A stretch of 64,000 nucleotides of DNA. Origin: Burkholderia sp. BCC0506 (lineage in GTDB: Bacteria > Pseudomonadota > Gammaproteobacteria > Burkholderiales > Burkholderiaceae). The position numbers and the translations under genes are program-made. Positions 56,737 through 64,000 of the stretch are shown in pieces. Position 1 is the first letter of the stretch; each line of letters opens with the position of its first letter. Location of the stretch: positions 1 to 64,000 of the forward strand of contig NZ_CADFEN010000007.1 in NCBI RefSeq assembly GCF_902833145.1, read 5' to 3'. The notes below the pieces were generated by a model, which saw only the letters and a list, made by a program, of their open reading frames with translations, did not search any database and was not told the origin of the DNA.

Positions 56737-57660
56737 ATGAAGATCAAGATACTCGGCTCGGGAGCCGGCGGCGGGCTGCCGCAATGGAACTGCAATTGCG
56801 CGAACTGCCGCCGCGCGCGCAGCGGAAGCGGCCACGTGCTGCCGCGCACGCAGTCGTCGATCGCGGTCAGCGACGACGGCATCGACTGGGTACTCGTCAA
56901 TGCGTCGCCCGACATTCTTTCCCAGTTGCGCGCGGATCCGGACCTGCAACCGGCGCGTGCGATCCGAGACAGCGGCATCGCCGCCGTCGTGCTGTGCGAC
57001 GCGCAGATCGATCACGTGACGGGCCTGCTGATGCTGCGCGAGCGTTCGACGCCGCTGCCGCTCTACGCGAGCGCGCCGGTGCTCGACGACCTGTCGAGCG
57101 GCTTGCCGCTCGTGCCGCTGCTCGGCCATTACTGCGGCGTCGCCGCGCACACGATCGTGCCCGGCGAGCCGTTTGCGGTGCCGGCGGCGAGCGGGATCCG
57201 TTTCACCGCGATCGCCGTCGACAGCAAGCCGCCGCCGTATTCGCCGCGACGCGCGTCGGCCGTGCCCGGCGACAACATCGCGCTGTCGATCGAGGACGTC
57301 GCGAGCGGGCGGCGCGCGTTCTACGCGCCGGGGCTCGCGTCGGTCACCGACGACGTGCGCGCGGCAATGGACGGCGTCGATCTCGTGCTGGTGGACGGCA
57401 CGTTCTGGACCGGCACCGAGATGATCGATCTCGGCCTGTCGGGCAAGCACGCGGCCGACATGGGGCATCTCGCGCAGTGCGCGGAACACGGGCGGCCCGG
57501 CATGATCGACTGGCTCGATACGTTGCCCGCGCGCACGCGCAAGGTGCTCACGCATATCAACAACACGAACCCGATTCTCGACCCGCATTCCGTCGAACAC
57601 GCGCACCTGCGCGCGCACGGCATCGACGTCGCACACGACGGCATGCAATTCCAGGTCTGA
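56737..57660 (+). CDS. pqqB: PQQ biosynthesis protein PqqB
   Basis: The 307-residue metallo-beta-lactamase-fold protein begins [20 protein letters not shown], a hallmark of PqqB. It is now regarded as an iron-dependent hydroxylase acting on the tyrosine-derived intermediate. Metal-site regions are [14 protein letters not shown] and [11 protein letters not shown]. It follows pqqA after 61 bases and precedes pqqC by 2 bases. Confidence 0.95.
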   Translation: MKIKILGSGAGGGLPQWNCNCANCRRARSGSGHVLPRTQSSIAVSDDGIDWVLVNASPDILSQLRADPDLQPARAIRDSGIAAVVLCDAQIDHVTGLLMLRERSTPLPLYASAPVLDDLSSGLPLVPLLGHYCGVAAHTIVPGEPFAVPAASGIRFTAIAVDSKPPPYSPRRASAVPGDNIALSIEDVASGRRAFYAPGLASVTDDVRAAMDGVDLVLVDGTFWTGTEMIDLGLSGKHAADMGHLAQCAEHGRPGMIDWLDTLPARTRKVLTHINNTNPILDPHSVEHAHLRAHGIDVAHDGMQFQV

Positions 57661-57662
57661 CG

Positions 57663-58379
57663 ATGAACGCACCGATTTCCGCTACGGCGTTGCACGCGAC
57701 GCCTTGGACCGCGACCGAATTCGAGGCGCGCCTGCGTGCGCTCGAAGCGCGCTATCACATCCATCATCCGTTCAACCGGCGGCTCAACAGCGGCGCCTGT
57801 TCGCCCGCGCAGATCCGCGGCTGGGTCGCGAACCGCTTCTACTATCAGATCTGCATCCCGCTCAAGGATGCGGCGATCCTGTCGAACTGCCCGGACCGCG
57901 ATACGCGGCGCCGCTGGATCCAGCGGCTGATCGACCACGACGGCCAGGGCGACAACGAAGGCGGCATCGAGGCGTGGGTGCGGCTCGGCGAAGCGTGCGG
58001 TCTGACGCGCGACGAACTGTGGTCGCTCGAGCACGTGCTGCCCGGCGTGCGCTTCGCGGTGGATGCGTACGTGAACTTCGCGCGGCGCGCGCCCTGGCAG
58101 GAAGCCGTGTGCTCGTCGCTGACCGAGATGTTCGCGCCGCAGATCCATCTCGACCGGCTCGCGGGCTGGCCGTCGCATTACCCGTGGATCGAGCCGGCCG
58201 GGCTGCATTATTTCCGCAGCCGCGTGCCGCTCGCGCAGCGCGACGTCGAGCATGGGCTCGCGGTCACACTGCAGCATTTCACGACACCGGACGCGCAGCA
58301 ACGCGCGCTCGGCATTCTGCAATTCAAGCTCGACATCCTGTGGTCGATGCTCGACGCCGTCGAAAAGGCCTACCCGTAA
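57663..58379 (+). CDS. pqqC: Pyrroloquinoline-quinone synthase PqqC
   Basis: The 238-residue all-helical oxidase catalyses the final ring closure and eight-electron oxidation to PQQ. Characteristic segments are [39 protein letters not shown] and [20 protein letters not shown]. The length is typical of free-standing PqqC. The stop TAA overlaps the pqqD start by one base (TAATG). Confidence 0.96.
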   Translation: MNAPISATALHATPWTATEFEARLRALEARYHIHHPFNRRLNSGACSPAQIRGWVANRFYYQICIPLKDAAILSNCPDRDTRRRWIQRLIDHDGQGDNEGGIEAWVRLGEACGLTRDELWSLEHVLPGVRFAVDAYVNFARRAPWQEAVCSSLTEMFAPQIHLDRLAGWPSHYPWIEPAGLHYFRSRVPLAQRDVEHGLAVTLQHFTTPDAQQRALGILQFKLDILWSMLDAVEKAYP

Positions 58380-58660
58380 TGAACGCGATCGAAGCCGCCA
58401 GCGGCGTGCCGCTGCGCCCCTGCCTCAGGGGCATGTACCGCCTGCAATGGGAGGCGGCCCAGGATGCATACGTGCTCCTCTATCCGGAGGGCATGGTCAA
58501 GCTGAACCCGAGCGCGGGCGAGATTCTCGCGCGCTGCGACGGCACGCGCGAACTGGACGACATCATCGGCGAGCTCGAACGCCTGTTCATGCAGTCGGAT
58601 CTCGCGACCGACGTCTATCGCTTTCTCGATCATGCGCGACTGCGCGGCTGGCTGGACTGA
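58379..58660 (+). CDS. pqqD: PqqA-binding chaperone PqqD
   Basis: The 93-residue winged-helix RiPP recognition element binds PqqA and presents it to PqqE. LLYPEGMVKLNPSAGEILAR followed by CDGTRELDDIIGELE is the typical core. It overlaps pqqC by one base and precedes pqqE by one base, so equal translation is likely. The N-terminus is slightly longer than in some relatives. Confidence 0.95.
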   Translation: MNAIEAASGVPLRPCLRGMYRLQWEAAQDAYVLLYPEGMVKLNPSAGEILARCDGTRELDDIIGELERLFMQSDLATDVYRFLDHARLRGWLD

Positions 58661-58661
58661 C

Positions 58662-59801
58662 ATGGCGCCCGACACTTCCCGTCCGTCCGCGCCGCTGTGG
58701 CTGCTCGCGGAACTCACGTACCGCTGCCCGCTGCACTGCGCGTTCTGCTACAACCCGGTCGATTTCGCGACGCACGGCGCGGAACTCGACACCGACGCGT
58801 GGCGCACGGTCATCGGCGATGCGCGCGCGCTCGGCGCCGCGCAGATCGGCTTCTCGGGCGGCGAGCCGCTGCAGCGCGGCGACCTCGAGACGCTCGTCGC
58901 GCATGCGCGGGGGCTCGGCTTCTATACGAACCTGATCACGTCGGGCATCGGGCTGAACGTCGCGCGCATCGAGCGGCTCAAGGCCGCCGGGCTCGACCAC
59001 ATCCAGTTGTCGCTGCAGGATTCGACGCGCGAGCTGAACGATTTCCTGACCAGCACGCGCACGTTCGAACTGAAGCGCGACGTGGCGCGGCTGATCAAGG
59101 CGCACGGCTACCCGATGGTGCTCAACTGCGTGCTGCATCGCTACAACCTGCCGCACGTGGGGCAGATCATCGAGATGGCGCTCGATCTCGGCGCGGATTA
59201 CCTCGAACTCGCGAACACGCAGTACTACGGCTGGGCGATGCTCAATCGCGACCAGTTGATGCCGACCATCGAGCAGGTGCGCGAGGCCGAGGAAACGGTC
59301 AACCGCTATCGGAAGCTGATCGGCGAGCGTTGCAAGATCCTGTTCGTCGTGCCCGACTATTTCGAGCGCCGCCCGAAGGCCTGCATGAACGGCTGGGGCT
59401 CGGTGTTTCTCGGCGTCGCGCCGGACGGCACCGCGTTGCCGTGTCATGCCGCGCGGTCGCTGCCGGGGCTCGCGCTGCCGAACGTACGCGACCGGTCGTT
59501 GCGGGACATCTGGTACGACAGCGATGCGTTCAACGCGTTTCGCGGCGACGACTGGATGCGCGAGCCGTGTCGCACCTGCGACGAGCGGCATGCGGATCAC
59601 GGCGGTTGCCGATGCCAGGCCTACTTGCTGGCCGGCGACCCGAAGGAAGCCGATCCGGTGTGCGCGAAGTCTGCCCATCACGGCCAGGTCGAACAGGCCG
59701 TGCAGTTCGCGCGGCGTCATGCGCCGCGCGACGAACGGCCGCTGGTGTTTCGCAGCAAGGAGAATTCGCTCGCGCAATGCGGCGCGGCGTGCGACGGCTG
59801 A
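58662..59801 (+). CDS. pqqE: PqqA peptide cyclase PqqE (radical SAM)
   Basis: The 379-residue radical SAM enzyme joins Glu and Tyr of PqqA. The SAM cluster motif is Cys22-x3-Cys26-x2-Cys29 (CPLHCAFC), followed by GFSGGEPLQRGDLE. The C-terminal SPASM domain supplies auxiliary cluster cysteines (KACMNGWGS, LPCHAARSLPGL, EPCRTCDERH, GGCRCQAYLL). It ends the pqq operon. No pqqF protease gene follows, as in many Burkholderia-like genomes where it lies elsewhere. Confidence 0.96.
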   Translation: MAPDTSRPSAPLWLLAELTYRCPLHCAFCYNPVDFATHGAELDTDAWRTVIGDARALGAAQIGFSGGEPLQRGDLETLVAHARGLGFYTNLITSGIGLNVARIERLKAAGLDHIQLSLQDSTRELNDFLTSTRTFELKRDVARLIKAHGYPMVLNCVLHRYNLPHVGQIIEMALDLGADYLELANTQYYGWAMLNRDQLMPTIEQVREAEETVNRYRKLIGERCKILFVVPDYFERRPKACMNGWGSVFLGVAPDGTALPCHAARSLPGLALPNVRDRSLRDIWYDSDAFNAFRGDDWMREPCRTCDERHADHGGCRCQAYLLAGDPKEADPVCAKSAHHGQVEQAVQFARRHAPRDERPLVFRSKENSLAQCGAACDG

Positions 59802-59903
59802 CAGGACGCCGTGCGCCGCATGTGGAAAACGGTGCGCCGCCGCCGATGCGCGCGCGTACCGTTCACGTTCGATTTCGATGAATGACCGCGCAGTTGCGCG
59901 GCA

Positions 59904-60242
59904 TCACCCGTCATCCGCCTTCGCCTGCAAATCCTTCAGCCCCTGAATCACGACCAGCAGCGCGCGCCCGTGCTCGTCCGAGCCGTCCCACGCGTCGACG
60001 ATCGCGTCGCGCAGCAGGTCGTTGTACCGTCGGCGCGACGGTTGTGTCTCGACACCATAGAAACTGCATAGCTTGTTGAATGGCGCGCTGCGGCGCAGCC
60101 GGCGCCCGTTCGACAGCCGAAGGCGCGACACGGTGGGCTGGCTGACCCCGGAAAGTCGCGCGATTTCGCTAGACGAGCGTGTATCTGCCATCAGGCGGCG
60201 CAACAGGTCTTGAACGGGAAAATCGTGGTCCGGGGCTTCCAT
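59904..60242 (-). CDS. Small HTH DNA-binding protein
   Basis: The 112-residue protein has a Cro/Xre-like helix-turn-helix at about residues 22-45 (SSEIARLSGVSQPTVSRL), a basic stretch and a helical C-terminus. I take the ATG at 60242, because the ATG at 60251 falls inside an apparent -10 box. There is no ribosome site, so the message may be leaderless. It is divergent from the unrecognised 299-residue gene and may repress both. A toxin-antitoxin or defence regulator role is conceivable but not shown. Confidence 0.75.
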   Translation of the reverse strand: MEAPDHDFPVQDLLRRLMADTRSSSEIARLSGVSQPTVSRLRLSNGRRLRRSAPFNKLCSFYGVETQPSRRRYNDLLRDAIVDAWDGSDEHGRALLVVIQGLKDLQAKADDG

Positions 60243-60249
60243 GCGATGC

Positions 60250-60278
60250 ATTATACCTATACAGTTACGGCTGTTGAA
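60250..60278 (-). promoter_or_regulatory. Sigma70-type promoter giving a leaderless transcript
   Basis: On the minus strand a perfect TATAAT (60255-60250) is preceded at 17 bases by TTCAAC (60278-60273). The expected start point is at about 60243, directly at the ATG (60242) of the HTH gene. TATACCTATA overlapping the -10 is a near-palindrome that could be an operator for autorepression. Confidence 0.6.
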
Positions 60279-60320
60279 TGGGCTTGCTGTCACCGGCGAG
60301 GCTGTATCGCGAGAAAGTTG

Positions 60321-61220
60321 ATGACACTGAAACACCTCCCTCCCACGTTCTGCTGGACGAAGATCGGTACCGAGTCCGGCGAGGAACTGCCGACCGTCGT
60401 GCTCCGCAAGGAATGGGAGCGCCGGCTCGGGGGCGGGCGTTTTCTGTGGGGCATCAACCAGCCGCTCGGCAGCAGCGCGCAAGTCGCCGCGCATCGCACG
60501 GGCTCGCTGCTCGCGCTGTTTTCGCCGGTCGCGTCGCGTCCGCGCACGGGCGCACGCAAGGACGCGCTGCTGTGGAATGCGTGGATCGACGCCAGCGGGC
60601 AGGTGCGGCCGTTGCCGCCGCATACGTTCATCGCCAGCCGCTCGACGTTGCCGTCGGGCCGGCGTCGCGAGCAGCACTACGCGCTCGTGTGCGCGTCGTC
60701 CACCGCGCTGACGGTCGGCACGCAATTGCGCGTGTTTCCCGATCACCTGCGCAGCGTGAGCACCGGCAAGCCGCTGGGCGCCGCGCAGGGGGCGGCCGTG
60801 GTCGACTGCATCGGGCGTGCGAAGGAGCAGACGGGCAAGAGCTACCCGCTCGCGCTGTCGGTCGAGCTCGAGGCACCGTATTTCGTGCGGCTTGCGCAGC
60901 CGTGCGTGCTGAAGGCGCGCGATCTCGCGGAAGTGAACAAGGCCACGCGCGCGGGCGATTTCGATCGCTTCGTCGAGCTGGTCGCGTGCCTGCGCGGCCG
61001 TTCTCCGACGGACGCCGTGCGCGGCGTCACGCGCGATCTGTTCGACGTGCCGCCGCTCGAAACGGCCGCCGCGTATGTGGCGCCCACGCATGTCGCGCGC
61101 CTGCGCAACCGGCCGGCGGCCGAGCATCCGCGCGATCTCACCGGCGATCTGTTCGACCTGTCGCCGGGCGAGGCGGCCGCGTTCGCGGGGCTGGCGCACC
61201 CGCGCGTCGGGCGCGCGTGA
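60321..61220 (+). CDS. Uncharacterised 299-residue protein
   Basis: I do not recognise this family. The protein is soluble and rich in Arg/Ala, with no signal peptide or membrane helix. The N-terminal 180 residues look like a compact mixed alpha/beta fold (WTKIGTESGEELPTVVLRKE; GRFLWGINQPLGSS; DALLWNAWIDASGQVRPLPP). The C-terminal part has two copies of a DLFD-containing motif (RDLFDVPP at about 237, GDLFDLSP at about 274). A weak GAGAAAG site precedes the ATG. Divergent from an HTH gene, an arrangement common for regulated accessory modules. Confidence 0.75.
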   Translation: MTLKHLPPTFCWTKIGTESGEELPTVVLRKEWERRLGGGRFLWGINQPLGSSAQVAAHRTGSLLALFSPVASRPRTGARKDALLWNAWIDASGQVRPLPPHTFIASRSTLPSGRRREQHYALVCASSTALTVGTQLRVFPDHLRSVSTGKPLGAAQGAAVVDCIGRAKEQTGKSYPLALSVELEAPYFVRLAQPCVLKARDLAEVNKATRAGDFDRFVELVACLRGRSPTDAVRGVTRDLFDVPPLETAAAYVAPTHVARLRNRPAAEHPRDLTGDLFDLSPGEAAAFAGLAHPRVGRA

Positions 61221-61427
61221 CGCCGCACGGGAAGCCGTTCGCGCAAGAATTTGTTGCAATCTCGCCGTAGCGGATCGACGAGCGCGGAGCGACAATCGGC
61301 ACGAAGCCCGCGGTGCGGCGGCCGGTGCGTCGACACGCGGCGAGCCGCGGTTCACGCCGCCGACATGCGCACCACGCACACTGAGCGTCGGCGTGCTTCA
61401 CACTGCAATCCCGAGGGAGGAGTGTCG

Positions 61428-61658
61428 ATGTCGACCCACACCTGTTCGCCGGAAGCCCGGGCCGCACAACGCTTCGTCGAAGCGACGCGCAACGTCGATC
61501 AGGCGTTTCGCGCGGTGCGCGGCGAAAGCGACGACGACGGCTCGTCGGCCGAATACGCACGCGCGATGTCGCGTCTCGATCGCGCGCTCGACGAGCTGGC
61601 GCGTGCCCAGGAATTCTTCGATCGCGTCGTCGGCGCGGACACCACGCACGGCAACTGA
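61428..61658 (+). CDS. Small acidic helical protein, unknown
   Basis: The 76-residue protein (SPEARAAQRFVEATRNVDQA and LDRALDELARAQEFFDRVVG) is predicted mostly helical and acidic, with no signal peptide. A strong GGGAGG site (61415-61420) and independent 207-base upstream gap support expression. No family recognised. It is on the same strand as the 299-residue gene but not close enough to assume coupling. Confidence 0.65.
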   Translation: MSTHTCSPEARAAQRFVEATRNVDQAFRAVRGESDDDGSSAEYARAMSRLDRALDELARAQEFFDRVVGADTTHGN

Positions 61659-61766
61659 CCGATTCGTCGCTTTCGTTTGCCGCGCGCGTCGGGCGACGCG
61701 CGTTCGTCTTCCTGCCGGGCGCGCTGCCCGGCATGCCGGTTCGTCATCCCGTTTCGATGCCCGACG

Positions 61767-62642
61767 TCAGCCCGCGCGCGTCATGCCCGGCGCGGCGGGC
61801 GCGGCACGATACGCGTAGCCGCGATGCTGGAACGACGTCGCGAAGAACCGCATCTGGTAGCGGATCGCATTCGCCCAGTAATCCCACGTATGGCCGCCCG
61901 GCCGCTCTGCATAGTCGTGCGGCACGCCGAGCGCGACGAGCCGTTCGTGCAGCGTGCGGTTCGAGTCGACGAATGCATCGTCGCGGCCGCAATCGATCGT
62001 CAGGTCGAGATGCGCGCGCACGAACGCCCGCGCGCTTTCGACGATCACGTTGCGATTCCAGAACGACGGATGGCGGTCGGGATCGCCGAACACGTGGGCG
62101 ATTCCCGGCTCGTCCGTGCAGCAGCGCGGATCGACCGCGCCGCTGATGCTGCCGACCGCGCCGAACGTGTCGGGCCGGTCGAGCGCGATGCGCAGCGCGC
62201 CGAAGCCGCCCATGCTGAGCCCCGTGATCGCGCGCGCGTGCTGGGCCGCGATCGTGCGGAAATGCAGGTCGACGTAGGACACGACTTCATCGCCGATGAA
62301 AGTTTCGTAGCGGCTGCCCGAATCGAACGGGCTGTCGATGTACCAGCTTTCGTGTCCGCCGTCGGGCATCACGAGGATCACGCGGTAGCGGTCGGCCAGC
62401 GCGGCGATGTGCGTGTTCGATGTCCAGTCGGTATGGTCGCCGCCGGAGCCGTGCAGCAGATAGACGACCGGGTAGCGTTCGCCGTGGTTGTCGCGCGCGT
62501 AATCGTCGGGCAGCACGATGGTGGCCTTCAGCGTCTCGCTCATCGCCGCGCTCGGAATCGCGACGACCCGCGCATGGAACGCGAGGGCGGGGCTCGTGAC
62601 CGCGAGCAGCAGGAGTAGCCAGAAGGTACGTGCCAGGTTCAT
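61767..62642 (-). CDS. Exported esterase (S-formylglutathione hydrolase/antigen 85-like)
   Basis: The 291-residue protein has a signal peptide (MNLARTFWLLLLLAVTSPAL) and an Esterase_D-type alpha/beta hydrolase fold. The nucleophile is in GLSMGGFGALRIAL and the catalytic His in PGGHTWDYWANAI. VVYLLHGSGGDHTDWTS forms the oxyanion region. The ATG at 62642 has AAGGA at a suitable distance. The periplasmic location and family suggest cleavage of an ester or acyl group; substrate unknown. Confidence 0.85.
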   Translation of the reverse strand: MNLARTFWLLLLLAVTSPALAFHARVVAIPSAAMSETLKATIVLPDDYARDNHGERYPVVYLLHGSGGDHTDWTSNTHIAALADRYRVILVMPDGGHESWYIDSPFDSGSRYETFIGDEVVSYVDLHFRTIAAQHARAITGLSMGGFGALRIALDRPDTFGAVGSISGAVDPRCCTDEPGIAHVFGDPDRHPSFWNRNVIVESARAFVRAHLDLTIDCGRDDAFVDSNRTLHERLVALGVPHDYAERPGGHTWDYWANAIRYQMRFFATSFQHRGYAYRAAPAAPGMTRAG

Positions 62643-62752
62643 CGATCCTTGCATGTGTCGGTCCAGTCCGGCGCGGGACACCGGGAAAACCCTGTTCCGG
62701 CGACTCTAGCAACCGCGCCTTTCAACCATATTTCGGCGAATCCTACGAGTTG

Positions 62753-63493
62753 TCAGCCGGACGGCTTGCATACGATGCGCGCGATGGCCGCGCGCAACGC
62801 ATCGGGCCGCTCGGCCGCGATCAGGTGCCCGCAGCCCGCGATCGTGTCGAAGCCGGCGCAGCGTGCGAGCGCGTGCTCGGGCACGTGCCAGCCCGTGCGC
62901 GAGCGTTCGCCGGCGATCAGCCAGACGGGATGACGCTCGAACACCTGCGCGAGCGCCGGCAGGTAGCCCGCGGCGCCGGTCGTCTCGACCACCGAGCGGC
63001 CCATCGCGCGCAGCGTCGATGCCGGTTGATGCGCGAGCCAGCGGCGTGCGTCGGCGAGCTGGCCCGGCGACGGTGCGTCGATCGCGCCGCGCAGCCAGTC
63101 GAGCGGGGCCGCGCGCAGGCCGTCGAGCATCGCGTCGGCCTCGTCGGGCGTCATGCGGCCGACCGATGCGGACCAGAACGCGTCGTCGAGCGTGAAATTG
63201 CCTTCGACGTTGACGATGCGCCGCACGCGCTCGGGGTGCGCATGCGCGAACAGCATCGCGATCGCGCCGCCGACCGAATGGCCGACGACATCGACCGGCT
63301 GCATGCCGAAGTGCGTCTCGACGGTTTGCCGCATGTGCTCGACCTGCGCGGCAAGCGAGATCGCGTCGGGCGGCGCGGCGCGATGCACGCCGTAGCCGAG
63401 CAGGTCCGGGCAGAGCTGCGGGCCATTCCATCCGCGCACGTCGAACGTGCCGATGAAACCGTGAATGAAGACGACGGGCGTGGACGGGATCAT
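62753..63493 (-). CDS. Alpha/beta hydrolase
   Basis: The 246-residue cytosolic alpha/beta hydrolase has VVFIHGFIGTFDVRGWNGPQ at the oxyanion strand, the nucleophile in VVGHSVGGAIAMLFAH and the catalytic His in IAGCGHLIAAERP. It resembles esterase/MhpC-like enzymes. Its start overlaps the stop of the DinB-family gene by 4 bases, so the two are coupled. Confidence 0.85.
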   Translation of the reverse strand: MIPSTPVVFIHGFIGTFDVRGWNGPQLCPDLLGYGVHRAAPPDAISLAAQVEHMRQTVETHFGMQPVDVVGHSVGGAIAMLFAHAHPERVRRIVNVEGNFTLDDAFWSASVGRMTPDEADAMLDGLRAAPLDWLRGAIDAPSPGQLADARRWLAHQPASTLRAMGRSVVETTGAAGYLPALAQVFERHPVWLIAGERSRTGWHVPEHALARCAGFDTIAGCGHLIAAERPDALRAAIARIVCKPSG

Positions 63494-64000
63494 GCGGCAT
63501 GCGCTGAAGGAAGCGGCGGCAATTCGAGTTCGGCAAGCAGTTCGTCGAGTTCGAGCAGGTGCGTGCGGTCGTGGTCGAGCAGCTCGCGCACGAGCTCGTC
63601 GAGCGACATGCGACGGATGCCGTCGCGCAGCCCGCAGCGGGCGAGTTGCGCCGGTTCCAGCGCGGCCGCGGTGGCGCACAGCGCGGCGCGGCCGGTGCGG
63701 AACGCCGCGACGGCGAGATCGAGCGGCTGCGCGAGATAGTCGCGTTGCGCGGCGAGCGCGGTGCCGTCGACCGATTCGATCACGGGCAGCTCGGCGGTGC
63801 GCACGGCGTCGATGCGCGCGGCGAACACCGCGTCGAGATCGCGCAGGTGGCATGCATGTTCGACGAGCGAGAAGCCGGTGCCGGCCGGCCGGCGCGTGGC
63901 CAGCGCGGCCGGCACATGGGCCGCATACGCGGCGAGCCGGGCCGGCAGGCGCGCCAGTTCGGCGACGACGTCGGCGAACGGCAGCCGCTGCGGGTATGCG
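63490..64000 (-). CDS. DinB-superfamily protein, partial (runs off the window)
   Basis: At least 169 residues are visible; the N-terminus lies beyond base 64000. The four-helix DinB bundle shows metal-binding-type His residues in SLVEHACHLRDLD and LLDHDRTHLLELDEL. Members are metal-dependent thiol transferases or of unknown function. It is translationally coupled to the alpha/beta hydrolase gene downstream. Confidence 0.8.
   Translation of the reverse strand, partial: AYPQRLPFADVVAELARLPARLAAYAAHVPAALATRRPAGTGFSLVEHACHLRDLDAVFAARIDAVRTAELPVIESVDGTALAAQRDYLAQPLDLAVAAFRTGRAALCATAAALEPAQLARCGLRDGIRRMSLDELVRELLDHDRTHLLELDELLAELELPPLPSAHAA

Overview
This window is GC-rich, densely packed DNA from a betaproteobacterium. 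It is most likely a Burkholderia species of the cepacia-complex type, and probably a secondary replicon. The gene content supports this: a choline ABC transporter with GlxA-type regulators, soxBDAG, tandem DUF4148 proteins, a Burkholderia-type porin, a LolC/E paralogue and many solute-uptake operons. The genus is inferred from protein character and codon use; no marker gene is present. I saw no rRNA, tRNA, CRISPR array, phage or intact insertion sequence.

Layout, left to right. Bases 1-6800 hold a decayed NIPSNAP-family gene, a GNAT acetyltransferase, the paired membrane proteins DUF3999/DUF2339 and a DcrB-like protein. Bases 7.2-11.5 kb are a choline/betaine ABC importer (ATPase, permease, binding protein) with a GlxA/AraC regulator between its parts, closed by a strong terminator. 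Bases 11.6-17.1 kb hold a TRIC-like channel gene behind a short coupled reading frame, a PACE efflux gene divergent from a LysR regulator, a three-gene strand (Asp/Asn hydroxylase, ubiquitin-like MoaD/ThiS protein ending in GG, BNR-repeat protein) and two DUF4148 genes. Bases 17.3-24.3 kb form a complete tetronate (erythronate/threonate) catabolic operon, denD-otnI-MFS-otnC-otnK-ltnD, under a GntR regulator. Bases 24.4-32.8 kb carry a second GlxA regulator divergent from sdaA-soxBDAG-folB-like, which takes sarcosine to glycine, C1-folate and serine/pyruvate. With the choline importer this suggests betaine breakdown as a theme.

Bases 33-45 kb hold a lytic transglycosylase, an OpuC/YehZ-type osmoprotectant ABC operon ending in an Arr-type rifampin ADP-ribosyltransferase, a hydroxyacid dehydrogenase, a CocE-like lipoprotein hydrolase, an orphan LolC/E permease and a cytosolic chemoreceptor.

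Bases 45.4-59.8 kb are the most interesting part: a periplasmic quinoprotein alcohol-oxidation locus. It contains a PQQ dehydrogenase with the WDYDG motif of lanthanide-dependent enzymes, an unusual periplasmic-binding-domain/cytochrome c fusion, a Tat-exported HiPIP, a porin, a divergent TonB receptor, an AcoR-like sigma54 activator and pqqABCDE. I find near-consensus -24/-12 sigma54 promoters before the dehydrogenase, the TonB receptor, the activator gene and pqqA, with shared GTGTTG/CAACAC elements upstream of three of them. This suggests that one activator coordinates enzyme, cofactor and uptake.

Bases 59.9-64 kb hold a small HTH gene with an apparently leaderless promoter, divergent from an unrecognised 299-residue protein, then a small acidic protein, an exported esterase, an alpha/beta hydrolase and a DinB-family gene that runs off the window.
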